Below, one piece after another: positions 38,287 through 47,517 of a stretch of DNA of 64,000 nucleotides (position 1 is the stretch's first letter; every line of letters starts with the position of its first letter). This DNA comes from Epithemia pelagica (taxonomy: Eukaryota > Bacillariophyta > Bacillariophyceae > Surirellales > Surirellaceae), in contig OX337235.1 in NCBI GenBank assembly GCA_946965045.2, positions 2,737,928 to 2,801,927 of the forward strand, written 5' to 3'. The position numbers and the translations under genes were made by a program. The notes beneath the pieces are model-generated. The model did no database searches, was not told the DNA's origin, and worked only from the letters and a program-made list of their open reading frames with translations.

Positions 38287-39454
38287 ACAGTTTGACGTAA
38301 AACAACGGCACGATCAAGCCCTTGAGCTTCATCAGGATGTTGTCGGACGCCTCAACGACGCCTTGGCCCAATTGGAGGCCCCAATCCCACCTCTTATTGA
38401 ACCGGACGTTGTGAAGCCCTTCTGCGAAATGATGGATAGACAATTATTGACGAGAATGGAGGATTGTTTTGGAAAGTTCAATAACATATTTGAAAAATTC
38501 ATTACCGAGAGCAAACTGCGACAACTTGCTTCAGAGTTCGAACAAAAGCTTCCCAAACACTTTGAGACTCTCATGAGTCTCAGTGGTCACAAAAACAGAC
38601 TTGACTCTTTGCCTTCCAATGAACGAAGTCTACTACGGCAACGACTGACTCTTGACGTCCTCTTTCAGTTCATTATTCGCGTTAGGAAGCACAACAATCA
38701 CATGTTGGTGCCGTTTGCGATGATTTTCGCATTGGCCCAGTATGCATGCGGCCATCCTTTGCTAGCGACGCAAATACCCGTGTGGATGGGTCTGTCTGTT
38801 TCCAAGCGCACTATGGAACGACGGGTGCAAGAGTGGCTGGATGACTACGATAAAAGAACCAAGAGATCATTGCGGAACGTCACTAGTCTCATGTGTGTTT
38901 TTGATAACTTACAAGATAGTCGCCGCCTACAATTCCAAGATGGCCAAAGTTCCATTTATACTAAAGTGACTGCACGGTTCGTCATGGCTATGTATCTCGC
39001 CCGTTTTCCCTCTTGGGTATACAACTTCCTCGATCGTCCCAAACTAACCTACATCAACCAATCCATTCCAGCAGCATATCAAATGCCTGCCCTCGAATTG
39101 GATGAGCGCTCGAACCCAATGCAAGTGATAAAATCCATTTTCAGCGACGACTACAAGACAGAGGTCAATGAGGATGGTAACCCTTTCGATTGCAAAGGAG
39201 ATCGAGTCAAGAAATATATACACCTCCTTGCTTTGTGTAATGAGCTACAGGGAATCAGACGTTTCTTGTCAACCAAACGAACCGACGGTTTGAAATTCGA
39301 TTACACGCTACAACCGCGAGAGTTCTCCTTGAAAGCTGGACCGGTCTCTAAATTTACTGAAGAGTTACAAATGTACGGTGAACAAGGAGTCATAGTTTAA
39401 GAAATCGTATGTAATGCATGAAAGTTCCATAAATATATCGAAGTACTGCTAGTG

Positions 39455-41509
39455 TCAATCGAAAAGGTTGAAACCAGTCCAGGCATCGTCGTCATTGAAA
39501 CGTGGATTGCCATGGCAATTATAGCCTAACTTGACTCTTAAATGAAAGCCATCGACTTCGGGTTCGAATATTTTAGCCGCAAAGCATTTGAGCAACAAAG
39601 CTTTTGTTCGTGGCCGTGCTGTTTGGATGGTCTTTACACGGAAGACGGCTTTACAGAATTCCTTAACAGGCTTTCCTTCATTGTCCATGGTCTCAAAGTG
39701 TAGCAGCTCGTTGAGGAAGCAGTCACGATGAAGGGACAATTTTGAAGGGACAAGCTTTTGGGTTATAAAAATCGCCAGAATATATTTCTTCAATTCGTTT
39801 CGGTCAATGCGAGCGTCCAAAGGAGTAGATACCCGACGATCCAAGCAACGCCAACATGCGCCACTACAGGATTTAGGCATATCGCAGACATTGGTGCAAC
39901 GGGGGTTAAGCATTGACTGTTCCAGGTCGTAATGGACGCACGTACCCTTGTCGAGACAAATCAGAGAAAGAACCTGAAGAACGTTTTGCCATTGTCGATG
40001 AGCAAGCTGTGTTGCATTGAGAGTGGTTGAAGGAGCGCATTGTGACGACGAGCCGAGAGATGATTGTGATTTAGAAGGCATTGGTTTGATTTGTGCCTGT
40101 TCTTTCTTGGACTTGGCTTCTTCCACTTTCGGTATGACGAAGATCCGAATCATAAGGGAAATAAGAGAATTAAGAGATAGAACCATACAGAAGGACGAGT
40201 TGCCCGGATGGGCTGACGGTGAACGACCGCAGCGACCAGAGCATTGAAGGAGATCTTCTAAAGTCGTAGGGATACCATGGAAGATGACTTTATCAACCGC
40301 ATCACAGTCCAAACCGGAACTACTCGTGGCAGCGGTTGCAAAGTAGGCTACAGGGTCGAAGGAAAGAGTCTGGCCAGTGGTTGGACAAGTATCCACCAAC
40401 GGGGGTCCAATGAACATGTCGGTGTGGTGGAACTTCTGTTCCCTGAACATGTTCCCGTGGACAAGCAAAAGATCCTTTGGGATCTCCATGACGTTGAGCA
40501 ATTGACGGCTTTGAGCATGTAGATTGATGATGGCCTTTCTTGAATTGGAGTAAACAATTAGTTTCCTGTTGCCGGGAGTTTTGCAGGTCTTCACAAGGTC
40601 AGCTTTTATTCTTCGACTTGGCGAATCTTTAAACGACAAGTCGATGAAAATGTTTCGCCTCTGTACTCCAGAGTGATTGTGGGGCCATATCAAATCTTTC
40701 TCGGGATGAAAGGACAAACCAGTCAACAATTGGAGATCGTGAAGCATGGCCTGTGAGGCAGTGGCAGTCATAAACAAAACAGGGACAGGATGTCGGCTGT
40801 TTTTTTGGGCAATACGGAAAAGACATCGTTCCAAGTGACCGAATTCTTCTCGGAATTCCATACCGTGTGCGGCGTACAAGTGGCATTCATCCACGGCAAT
40901 AAGACGCAGGGTTCCTTGCTTGCAACACTTTGCAATGGTTTGTTGCCACAGTGGATTGTTGGTGATTTTTTGTGGTGAAGAAAAAAGAGACACTGTTGTA
41001 GAGGATTCTTTTGGTAGGGCCTGCAGTTTGTCACGGAGTTCATTGTTGAGGTGTGCAGATCGGAGCATGTCGAGGTTGAAGACGTTCAAGCGATGTGAAA
41101 GGTCTTGGCCCAATGAAAGCTGGGATAGCTTCGACGTTTGATCCGCTGCCAAACTTAGAAGTGGGACGATCGTGATGGTTATCCCCCCGCACATAAAGCC
41201 AGAAATGTCACGGACAGCAGATTTTCCGCCACCAGTGGAACGAACAAGGAGGAGCGGACGAAGAAGGTCTTGTGTTGGTGGCTCAATATGCCGTTTGATA
41301 ACCTCTTTGCAGGCGTCAACCTGCCAATGTCGGGCAGTCTTGCCGTGCCAGTCGGTAAAAGCAGAAATTACCGCCTCTTGAAGAGACGTGCGGTTGCAGA
41401 AAGGGTCATGACCATTGGGAAGGGGTTCGGGCAAGGTTCGGGGTACAGGAAGGGGTCCATGACGGGTGTTCTCGGTCACCTCTTGCCTTGGGTTGCTTGT
41501 GGCGGACAT
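39455..41509 (-). CDS. RecQ-like superfamily 2 DNA helicase of the transposon
   Basis: 684 residues from ATG 41509, intact, single exon. Motif I is RSTGGGKSAV (Walker A), then ITIVPLLSLAADQ (Ia), AVDECHLYAAHGMEF (II, DECH in place of the DEAH of RecQ), VLFMTATAS (III), KLIVYSNSRKAI (IV), AATSSSGLDCDAVDKVIFHG (V) and LLQCSGRCGRSP (VI). After the helicase core a Cys-rich region (CVHYDLEQSMLNPRCTNVCD then CSGACWRC) recalls the RecQ zinc-binding region. The gene ends 54 bases from the transposase stop, tail to tail, and starts about 300 bases inside the right end. A role in unwinding DNA during or after transposition is an inference from context. The protein is shorter than cellular RecQ helicases and lacks an HRDC domain. 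Confidence 0.85.
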   Translation of the reverse strand: MSATSNPRQEVTENTRHGPLPVPRTLPEPLPNGHDPFCNRTSLQEAVISAFTDWHGKTARHWQVDACKEVIKRHIEPPTQDLLRPLLLVRSTGGGKSAVRDISGFMCGGITITIVPLLSLAADQTSKLSQLSLGQDLSHRLNVFNLDMLRSAHLNNELRDKLQALPKESSTTVSLFSSPQKITNNPLWQQTIAKCCKQGTLRLIAVDECHLYAAHGMEFREEFGHLERCLFRIAQKNSRHPVPVLFMTATASQAMLHDLQLLTGLSFHPEKDLIWPHNHSGVQRRNIFIDLSFKDSPSRRIKADLVKTCKTPGNRKLIVYSNSRKAIINLHAQSRQLLNVMEIPKDLLLVHGNMFREQKFHHTDMFIGPPLVDTCPTTGQTLSFDPVAYFATAATSSSGLDCDAVDKVIFHGIPTTLEDLLQCSGRCGRSPSAHPGNSSFCMVLSLNSLISLMIRIFVIPKVEEAKSKKEQAQIKPMPSKSQSSLGSSSQCAPSTTLNATQLAHRQWQNVLQVLSLICLDKGTCVHYDLEQSMLNPRCTNVCDMPKSCSGACWRCLDRRVSTPLDARIDRNELKKYILAIFITQKLVPSKLSLHRDCFLNELLHFETMDNEGKPVKEFCKAVFRVKTIQTARPRTKALLLKCFAAKIFEPEVDGFHLRVKLGYNCHGNPRFNDDDAWTGFNLFD

Positions 41510-41691
41510 GTTGCTTGTATTACAGTGGTGGGAAGGTACGAGAAGGCGTTTGGGAGGCAAAATCAACGTGGTATGACGTCCTTGGAGGTCAGGACAGGGT
41601 CATGAAACAATTCGGCGGGCTTTAAAACGTTCAGGAGGAATGCACCAACGCTCACAAGTTTGGCTCCGTGTTGGATGTGTTGAGGTGCAAT

Positions 41692-41811
41692 GAGTTTTGT
41701 ATCAACCTCGGGAAATCGCTGATTTTGGACGTCGCGCCTTGGGGGTGAGAATGAGAATCACTGAAATGATTGACGGACAGACTGCAAAAATCTCACCCCC
41801 GCTGGGGGGTA
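41692..41811 (-). repeat. Right terminal inverted repeat of the helicase transposon
   Basis: Matching blocks at 41692-41712, 41730-41752 and 41791-41811. Spacing between the outer two blocks is 10 bases longer than on the left. Confidence 0.85.
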
Positions 41812-41976
41812 GCAAATTCCCGGGGGTCTGGTTACACCACAGTAAAACGCTTGTTTGGGGGCAATCAAAATTTGGACTTTCTATGGTTTCACCCCGTCCT
41901 AATACTACTACGAGAAATTTTTGTGAGTTTCCTCCTCAATTCTCAAGTTCCACAGGATCCGACTACGAGTAGGTAA

Positions 41977-42010
41977 TGTGCGGCCAGTTTCTCACCAGCG
42001 CTTGGGGATA
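41977..42010 (-). repeat. Orphan transposon terminus related to the left end of the helicase element
   Basis: On the minus strand this reads TATCCCCAAGCG, then TGGTGAGAAACTGGCCGCAC, closely like the left end at 27944 (TACCCCCAAGCAGGGG, CGAGAATCTGGTCGCAC). I found no matching second end, so it is a relic of another copy just outside the complete one. Confidence 0.5.
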
Positions 42011-42121
42011 ATAATATAATATTTAGGGATAAGGCTACCGTCAATGGTGATGACGTCGTCGTGATGCTATATATCCTTCGAACAACTCGTCTCGGCGAAC
42101 GGGTCTGGAAAACAGAAAACA

Positions 42122-42393
42122 ATGATGGCGACAACAACCACCTCCTTCAGGTCGGCCGCCCGAAAGCTGTCGGGTGGTACTGGTACCACGCCGTTCCCTC
42201 CGGAAGACTTACCAACAAATAGAAATGATGAGTTGTGGAAAAAGAAATCCGAGAAGCCTACGCATTGGATTTGCCCGAGTTGGCGGCCCTGAAGAACTAC
42301 ACGTCGAGGCAACAACAACAGCAGCAATACGCATTCTTCGTGGAGTTGACTGTCCTGGGGGGCCTTAAAGTCGAATGGTGCAAGAGGAAATAG
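42122..42393 (+). pseudogene. Short gene relic, unknown
   Basis: From ATG 42122 a frame reads MMATTTTSFRSAARKLSGG and on to about 42245. After a one-base shift at the A5 run near 42239-42243 a second frame reads EIREAYALDLPELAALKN and, after a short Gln run, YAFFVELTVLGG, ending at TAG 42391-42393. The Ser/Arg-rich start could be a mitochondrial presequence. Either a broken gene or a missed intron. Confidence 0.35.
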
Positions 42394-43851
42394 GAAATGT
42401 GTACAAGTTTCTGTAGAAGCACAATTCTTTGCACAAGGGGATTCAAATTGAATATTCCGAAGACGATTTGGTTGTTGAAGCATACTTTTTGTGTTACGAT
42501 TCGGCTTGTGCTTTCCAAACTGCTACAAATGCATGGGAGATTCACAAAGAACTGGCACATTTGGACGGAGTGACCATTGACCCTATCACACCTGCCAAAG
42601 CGACGTTACCTCCGGATCTTCAGCGCCTTGAAGACTACATGGCACAGGATTCGGAATCATCATGCCAAACGCTGCAGCATCTACATTCATACCATCTTTC
42701 AGTTCCAGTGACCGAGCTTGTGGATCCCTCTTCCCCACTAATGAAATACCAGTGTATTGACGAACTCAAACCGCATGTCGGGCACTACAAGTGCCACTTG
42801 ATTGACAAGGCGAAATCAAAGACCTACCAATCAAACAAAAAATTTGCTGGCAGCAAGCTGGGATTTTCACCAACAGCTTGATGGGTTAAATGTAACCGAA
42901 GGGAACCGTTAGTTTCCATTTCCGTCGCGTCATCCTCGCAACATCGTCTTGCTAGCCATGATAACCGGTTCTCGGTGCAATTGGCGCTAGAGTTCTTCTA
43001 CGCAGACCTCGGATCAGCCTTCAACGCTGTAAATGGATCTCGAAAACTCAATGATACGACTTGGGAGACAACGGTCTATGTACAAGATAAGGAAACCTTT
43101 GGAAAGTGTGTCAGGTGGAAATACGAAACCACTTAGAAGGCATGGAGCGACAACCGAAGGTTTCTCTATCAAGAATAATGAGTTAGAGTGGTACTTGCGT
43201 GGTTGACGGTTCCGTCGCTCTTGGGCGTTCATCATTTCGTATCTTGTTTGTTCCGTTGGTCGACAACGTATGCCCATCCACCCCATGAGTACCAGAATTC
43301 TGGACATAACCACCGAGACCAGGAGACGAGCACTTTTTGTTTCCAACGACGAAGCAGTGGATGGTGATGCAAGGCATCGTCATTTTTCATCCTAGAGTCA
43401 CCGTCCCTGATGTTCCATTAATCGAAATCAGTTGGGATTATTTGTCCCTCCTGTGTCACCCCCAATTCTCTGTTGAATTCACCCGATGACGATACAACGC
43501 CTAACAGTGTCTGCAATTGGATTGGACCACATCACACCGTCTCCCGCACATCGGTGGGTTCACCCAGTTTCTTGACCCTGAATCAGATAGAGTTGCGGTG
43601 GAGACTAAGGAAGGTAGGAATATGTCAAAGCATATAGCTTCGTGCCTTGTGCCTATGGCTTTCTCTGGTGATGAAACGAATCACCGGGGCTACCAGGATA
43701 CCACGGAAGTCGAGCGTTAAGAGTTGAGAAGCCTCGTGTATTTGACCGAAAAGTGGCAGAAGAGGCGACTATAGAAGTGGTGTTAGACGAAGACTATTCA
43801 AGAAATGGGACAGATGCGGAGCATTGATAAAGCATTTTGTTTTTGCGAGAG
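42394..43851. other. Region without a recognised gene
   Basis: An open frame at 42429-42881 (150 codons, first codon TTG) has fairly protein-like sequence (DDLVVEAYFLCYDSACAFQT) but no known domain. The rest is broken frames. No RNA gene seen. Confidence 0.3.
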
Positions 43852-44150
43852 CTATTGGCGCTTCACTCGCCGTTACTGGACCAATCCTAGTTAGTTTCTT
43901 TTCCTCCGCTTATTAATATGCTTAAATTCAGCGGGTCCTCTTGTTTGAGCTGAGATCAGGGACATAAGACATGAGGATGCATCGCATGTTCATATTGACC
44001 ACCATTTCACACAACCAAGCAAACGGAGAAAGTCGAGAACGATGATAGCTCGTTGCTCGCTGAGGACCAGGGGCTCCTACGTACTTGAGCCGAGCACTCG
44101 CTTTGGCGTCCATTCTCGCATTACTTCTTCCCAGGCGAATCGGTGCCTTT
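43852..44150 (-). rRNA. Fragment of ITS2 and the first bases of LSU rRNA, copy 2
   Basis: Same as 24326-24620 apart from a 2-base deletion and a few substitutions. It begins about 110 bases inside LSU, at the start of the large repeat, and ends next to the second nuclease-kinase gene. Confidence 0.85.
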
Positions 44151-44165
44151 AGGATGGTCAGGAAA

Positions 44166-45827
44166 CTATATTGCGCGACCACCGTCGACTGAAAGCGACA
44201 ACTCTACAAGGTCGGACTTCGAAGCAAACTCCTTCAACGGGCCAATTAACTCAAAAAGATCTAAAAAATTGGCCCGGCCCTTGACATTTCGGTCCCACCA
44301 ACCTGAAAACGTAGACCCAGCTTCTGGTCCGCTAACGACCGGACGGAAAAGTTGTAGGAGGTATAACATAGACTCCAAATCATGCGATTTCTCCATTCCC
44401 AGAGAGCCTACGGTTGAGTCCGCAATGGCCTGTACAACATCTTGAGCACGCCCGCCATCTGAGCCATCCCGTTTCAGAAGACGCAACGTCGAAGGATACC
44501 GCTCCCCCTCGCGTCGACAAAAATCAAAGTCAACGATCATTCCCGTATGCAAAATGCAATTAAGCAACCGTATGTCGCCATGAACAAAACCTTTTCCATG
44601 CAGTGTCTGCAAGTTCTCCAAAAGCCGTCCGAGCATGGCTGCCGGAACGCGGTGGAACCACTTCTGTCCATCTTCTCTGCCATAAAATTTGGTTGTGACA
44701 ATACAGAGATCATCGTCGATTTCAGTTTCTTCTGCGTTCGGGTCGATAAATTCTCTAACTAACTCGATGTTCGGCTTCCTACGATCTTGTTCCGCAACAT
44801 TGCGGTCGCGATAATCGTAACCCTTGACGACTTTTCTGCTTTTTTTGTGGAGTGATGTGACGTTGCTCAGCATGTACTCCATGAAAGTGCCCTTGATTTC
44901 AGTCTTGTAGTTTTGAAGGTAACCCTTGATTCCCGAGATGAGCATCTTGAGACCAGCTTCGTTCTTGCCTTCCATCAACATAACCTTGCGGAATGGAGGT
45001 TTATTCGACTCGGAGATCCAAGGAACAATCCCAAATGCTCTAATGTTCAAACAGTTCATGTCTGTGCCATGAACTTGAACTCCGAGTACTGATCGCTGTG
45101 AAACGCTCATGTAGTCCGTTCCATAGCACGCTGATTGGGCTTCGAAATCGTCAAAATTGTTCCGAGGCTTGTACTCCAACAAAACAGCGACCTGCCCATC
45201 ACCGGAAGTTGTCTCCTCGCAGAATACAGCGATATCAACGTCCTGCTTTGACGATGGTTTGCTATCTGGGAGGATTGGGGTTTGGTGAACGACAGTGCAA
45301 TCATCTGAGCGCAGTTCGTGCGCCAGGATTCTGCCTAACTGGCAACTTCGAGGAGTCTCGAGGTCAGTCGTTCGTCCTTCTTTCGGGCACCATGCCGTCA
45401 CCTGTTCATTCATGATTCTGCGTGCGGTTGCGGAAAATTCAAAGCTCTTTTTCATTGCCTTTAGGAAAGCAATGTACGATGGAACATGAACAAAGGATCC
45501 GTACATAAACCCACTAGGCAAAACATCCCTTTCGTACAACTTTCTCTTGTTGGTATCAGTCCCAAGGGTAGATGCTGAATGATCAAAAGTAGGTGGGGGG
45601 ACATAATCAATGATTCTTTGTGTTTGCCTATTTGCGTTGTCGATCAGCAAGTCCGCAGTCTGAGGGATACGCTGCCGATCTAAAACTCCTCCGGCTAGAA
45701 CACTAAATTCACACAGTAATGTCGCTGCGTCACGCCAAAATTCATCCGACCTCATCGGAGCATCATTGCGTTTCTTCACCGCATTGACCAGCGCCTCGAT
45801 GTATTCTTCCTTCGTAGATTCTGACAT
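44166..45827 (-). CDS. Nuclease-like plus protein-kinase-like fusion, copy 2
   Basis: 553 residues; same architecture and motifs as the gene at 24642-26312, with the frame kept open in both. Differences are concentrated near residue 40 (LLCEFSVLAGG here, LVCEGIVLTLLAGG there), where an indel of nine bases keeps the frame. The retained frame in both copies suggests recent duplication or selection. Domains and caveats as for copy 1. Confidence 0.6.
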   Translation of the reverse strand: MSESTKEEYIEALVNAVKKRNDAPMRSDEFWRDAATLLCEFSVLAGGVLDRQRIPQTADLLIDNANRQTQRIIDYVPPPTFDHSASTLGTDTNKRKLYERDVLPSGFMYGSFVHVPSYIAFLKAMKKSFEFSATARRIMNEQVTAWCPKEGRTTDLETPRSCQLGRILAHELRSDDCTVVHQTPILPDSKPSSKQDVDIAVFCEETTSGDGQVAVLLEYKPRNNFDDFEAQSACYGTDYMSVSQRSVLGVQVHGTDMNCLNIRAFGIVPWISESNKPPFRKVMLMEGKNEAGLKMLISGIKGYLQNYKTEIKGTFMEYMLSNVTSLHKKSRKVVKGYDYRDRNVAEQDRRKPNIELVREFIDPNAEETEIDDDLCIVTTKFYGREDGQKWFHRVPAAMLGRLLENLQTLHGKGFVHGDIRLLNCILHTGMIVDFDFCRREGERYPSTLRLLKRDGSDGGRAQDVVQAIADSTVGSLGMEKSHDLESMLYLLQLFRPVVSGPEAGSTFSGWWDRNVKGRANFLDLFELIGPLKEFASKSDLVELSLSVDGGRAI

Positions 45828-45934
45828 TTTGGTTGGTCCCTCTTCTTCCTCATGGTTTCCCCAAGGTCGTCATTATGACAATACACCACCGACCAGGCCG
45901 GCTTGAACGGATGAAGGACGGACTGTCCATTCAT

Positions 45935-47517
45935 CTCTCATCGAGAGATACTATAATAATATGAGAACTGGGCGTTCTCCTGTGGTGGGCTGCCAAAGTG
46001 TGTTGAGCGGGTGGGGAAAATAGTTGAGACTGGCCAATTAGAAACTGCTGAGGAAGAGCTGCCGTGATACTTCCTGCCAATGGTCTCTAAAACTGGAGAA
46101 CTTGAGCGCACGGGAGTCGATAGCAAGCCAGCAATGGAAATTGCGTTTGGGTGGAGAAGGACAGCCGTTTGTGGTGGTTGATGGGGTGTTGCATCGACCC
46201 TATTGTGTAATCCTTAACAAACCTGTGGGAAAGAGCACCCCGAATGGCCAATGCGAAGGAATACATGCTTTCAGCCCCACAAAATAAAGGTGTTGTATAG
46301 GAAAGTCAGGCCACCAGACTCCATCGGTCCTCTAGGGCGCTTCCAAAGTGCAATCACTTGCCTCATTGTCCCGCGTTTGGCAACCAAACGGGTAGCATGG
46401 GCTCTTGTCGTGTGCAACACTGTTCACCGCATCATCATCACCACCAAAATCTGATCATCATCGTCTGATCATCATCATCCTGTTCCTGAAGAGTGCGCAG
46501 AAAGTATCAGTTTGCATCGCTACTCATCAAATTCTCCTTGTAGCAGAAGGAAGCTCGCCGTGTCGTCACTCTGATGACGTCGGCACGAAAAATCAAGTCC
46601 ACGCTGGACCTCCTGTGGTAAAATGAACGCTCAACAAAAGAAAGCGTCCATCGATAGGCGTTCTCGCCTGTCCTTCCTGTTCTCAACCCTCGTAACATTC
46701 GTCAAAAAGTGTTCTGTTCTCTTTCTTCAGTATCTGGTGTTTGAGGTTGGCTGAGCACTTCCAAGTAGTCTAACCATCCGGGGCTATTTCCATGGACACC
46801 TCCCGTTCCTCGCGACAGTCCCAAGTTGTGGCGCGCGTAGCCGTGATGGCTTGTATCGGTACCGAAACAAGACCAAGTATTTTTTCCTTTCAATCGATTT
46901 TCTCCTTCTTGTTCTGCAACAACAATCTGTGCATGGCTCTGGCCCCATTACCGCGCGGTGTTCTGATTCTGACCTTGTCTGGTAAAGGTTACATTCCAAG
47001 TTGAAGAAGAAGGCTCTGTTTCCGTCTCCAATTGGATTATATCTTTCTCCTCGTCGACAAAAGATGTATTGGAGCTTGATTCTACTTTCTACGAAACACA
47101 TTGAATTGATATTGTTGTTTGTCCTCTCCAAACCCATGTTACGAACAGTCAACATGATCCTTTAGAAGCTTCGAGATGTTCGGCGATGGAAAGGGTCAGC
47201 GGGATAGAACGGACAGGATACTTTCGTTTCAGCTTCATTACGGTCGCACGCATAGCAAAGCAGAAGTTGCATCTAAGTCAATGTGCCATGCCGCGCTTTG
47301 ATATAATGAGGCACTGGTTTCCATGCTCCAGCCATAAAGATTTTGTGCTAATTTTGCATAATAACTATATCTGGGCAAAGAGAAGATGGATACTATAGCC
47401 TTTGCCATCAAAAACCAAGAAACGCACCGATTCTCGAACTCCTGTTTGTCACCTTTGAAGGTTTATCAGGACGATATTCTTGTGTAGAGCCATTGCATCG
47501 ACCGTTAATGTCATTTT
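45935..47517. other. 1.6 kb without a recognised gene
   Basis: Frames such as 46102-46287 (FVVVDGVLHRPYCVILNKP) have some protein character and could be the relic of a transposase, but this is too weak to name. The part next to 47517 is the 3' flank of the LRR gene. CATCATCA microsatellite near 46430-46490. Confidence 0.3.

Larger units (their letters stand above)
28105..39400 (+). pseudogene. Candidate transposase gene, split by Copia and frameshifted
   Basis: Left half 28105-29902, right half 38291-39400. Without the Copia and one ACAGT, the frame runs straight through the junction (NIWQQ joined to FDVKQRHDQ). The N-terminal 300 residues are Ser/Thr/Pro-rich. Two frame changes occur in the left half, one between the T6 run at 28977 and the A11 run at 29036, one at the C7 run 29676-29682; they cancel. 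The right half is globular, with SLMCVFDNLQDSRRLQF, TARFVMAMYLARFPSWVYN and DCKGDRVKKYIHLLAL, which could hold two of three catalytic acidic residues of a DDD/E transposase; this layout recalls the DUF6589 family. The stop at 39400 comes early, so the C-terminus looks truncated. Assignment as transposase rests on its place in the element. Confidence 0.5.
27944..41811. mobile_element. DNA transposon with TACCCCC ends, 10-bp target duplication and a RecQ-like helicase
   Basis: The element starts TACCCCC (27944) and ends GGGGGTA (41811). A perfect 10-bp direct repeat, GCAAATTCCC, flanks it at 27934-27943 and 41812-41821. The terminal regions are inverted copies for roughly 100-120 bases. It is 13,868 bp long, of which 8,389 bp is a nested Copia element with its target duplication, leaving about 5.5 kb for the element proper. 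It carries a convergent gene pair: a candidate transposase (28105-39400, interrupted) and a RecQ-like helicase (39455-41509). The pieces resemble no superfamily I can assign with certainty; helicase-encoding Academ-type elements are the nearest precedent I know. Confidence 0.85.
43852..45934. repeat. Large direct repeat, copy 2
   Basis: 2,083 bases, partner of 24326-26430. Flanks differ completely on both sides (left TTGCGAGAG, right CTCTCATCG), so the unit moved or was copied as a block with those exact ends. Confidence 0.9.

Noticed and set aside
46102-46454. Transposase relic (VVVDGVLHRPYCVILNKP and following)
   Set aside because: Some resemblance to transposase-like sequence, but no ordered catalytic motifs could be placed.
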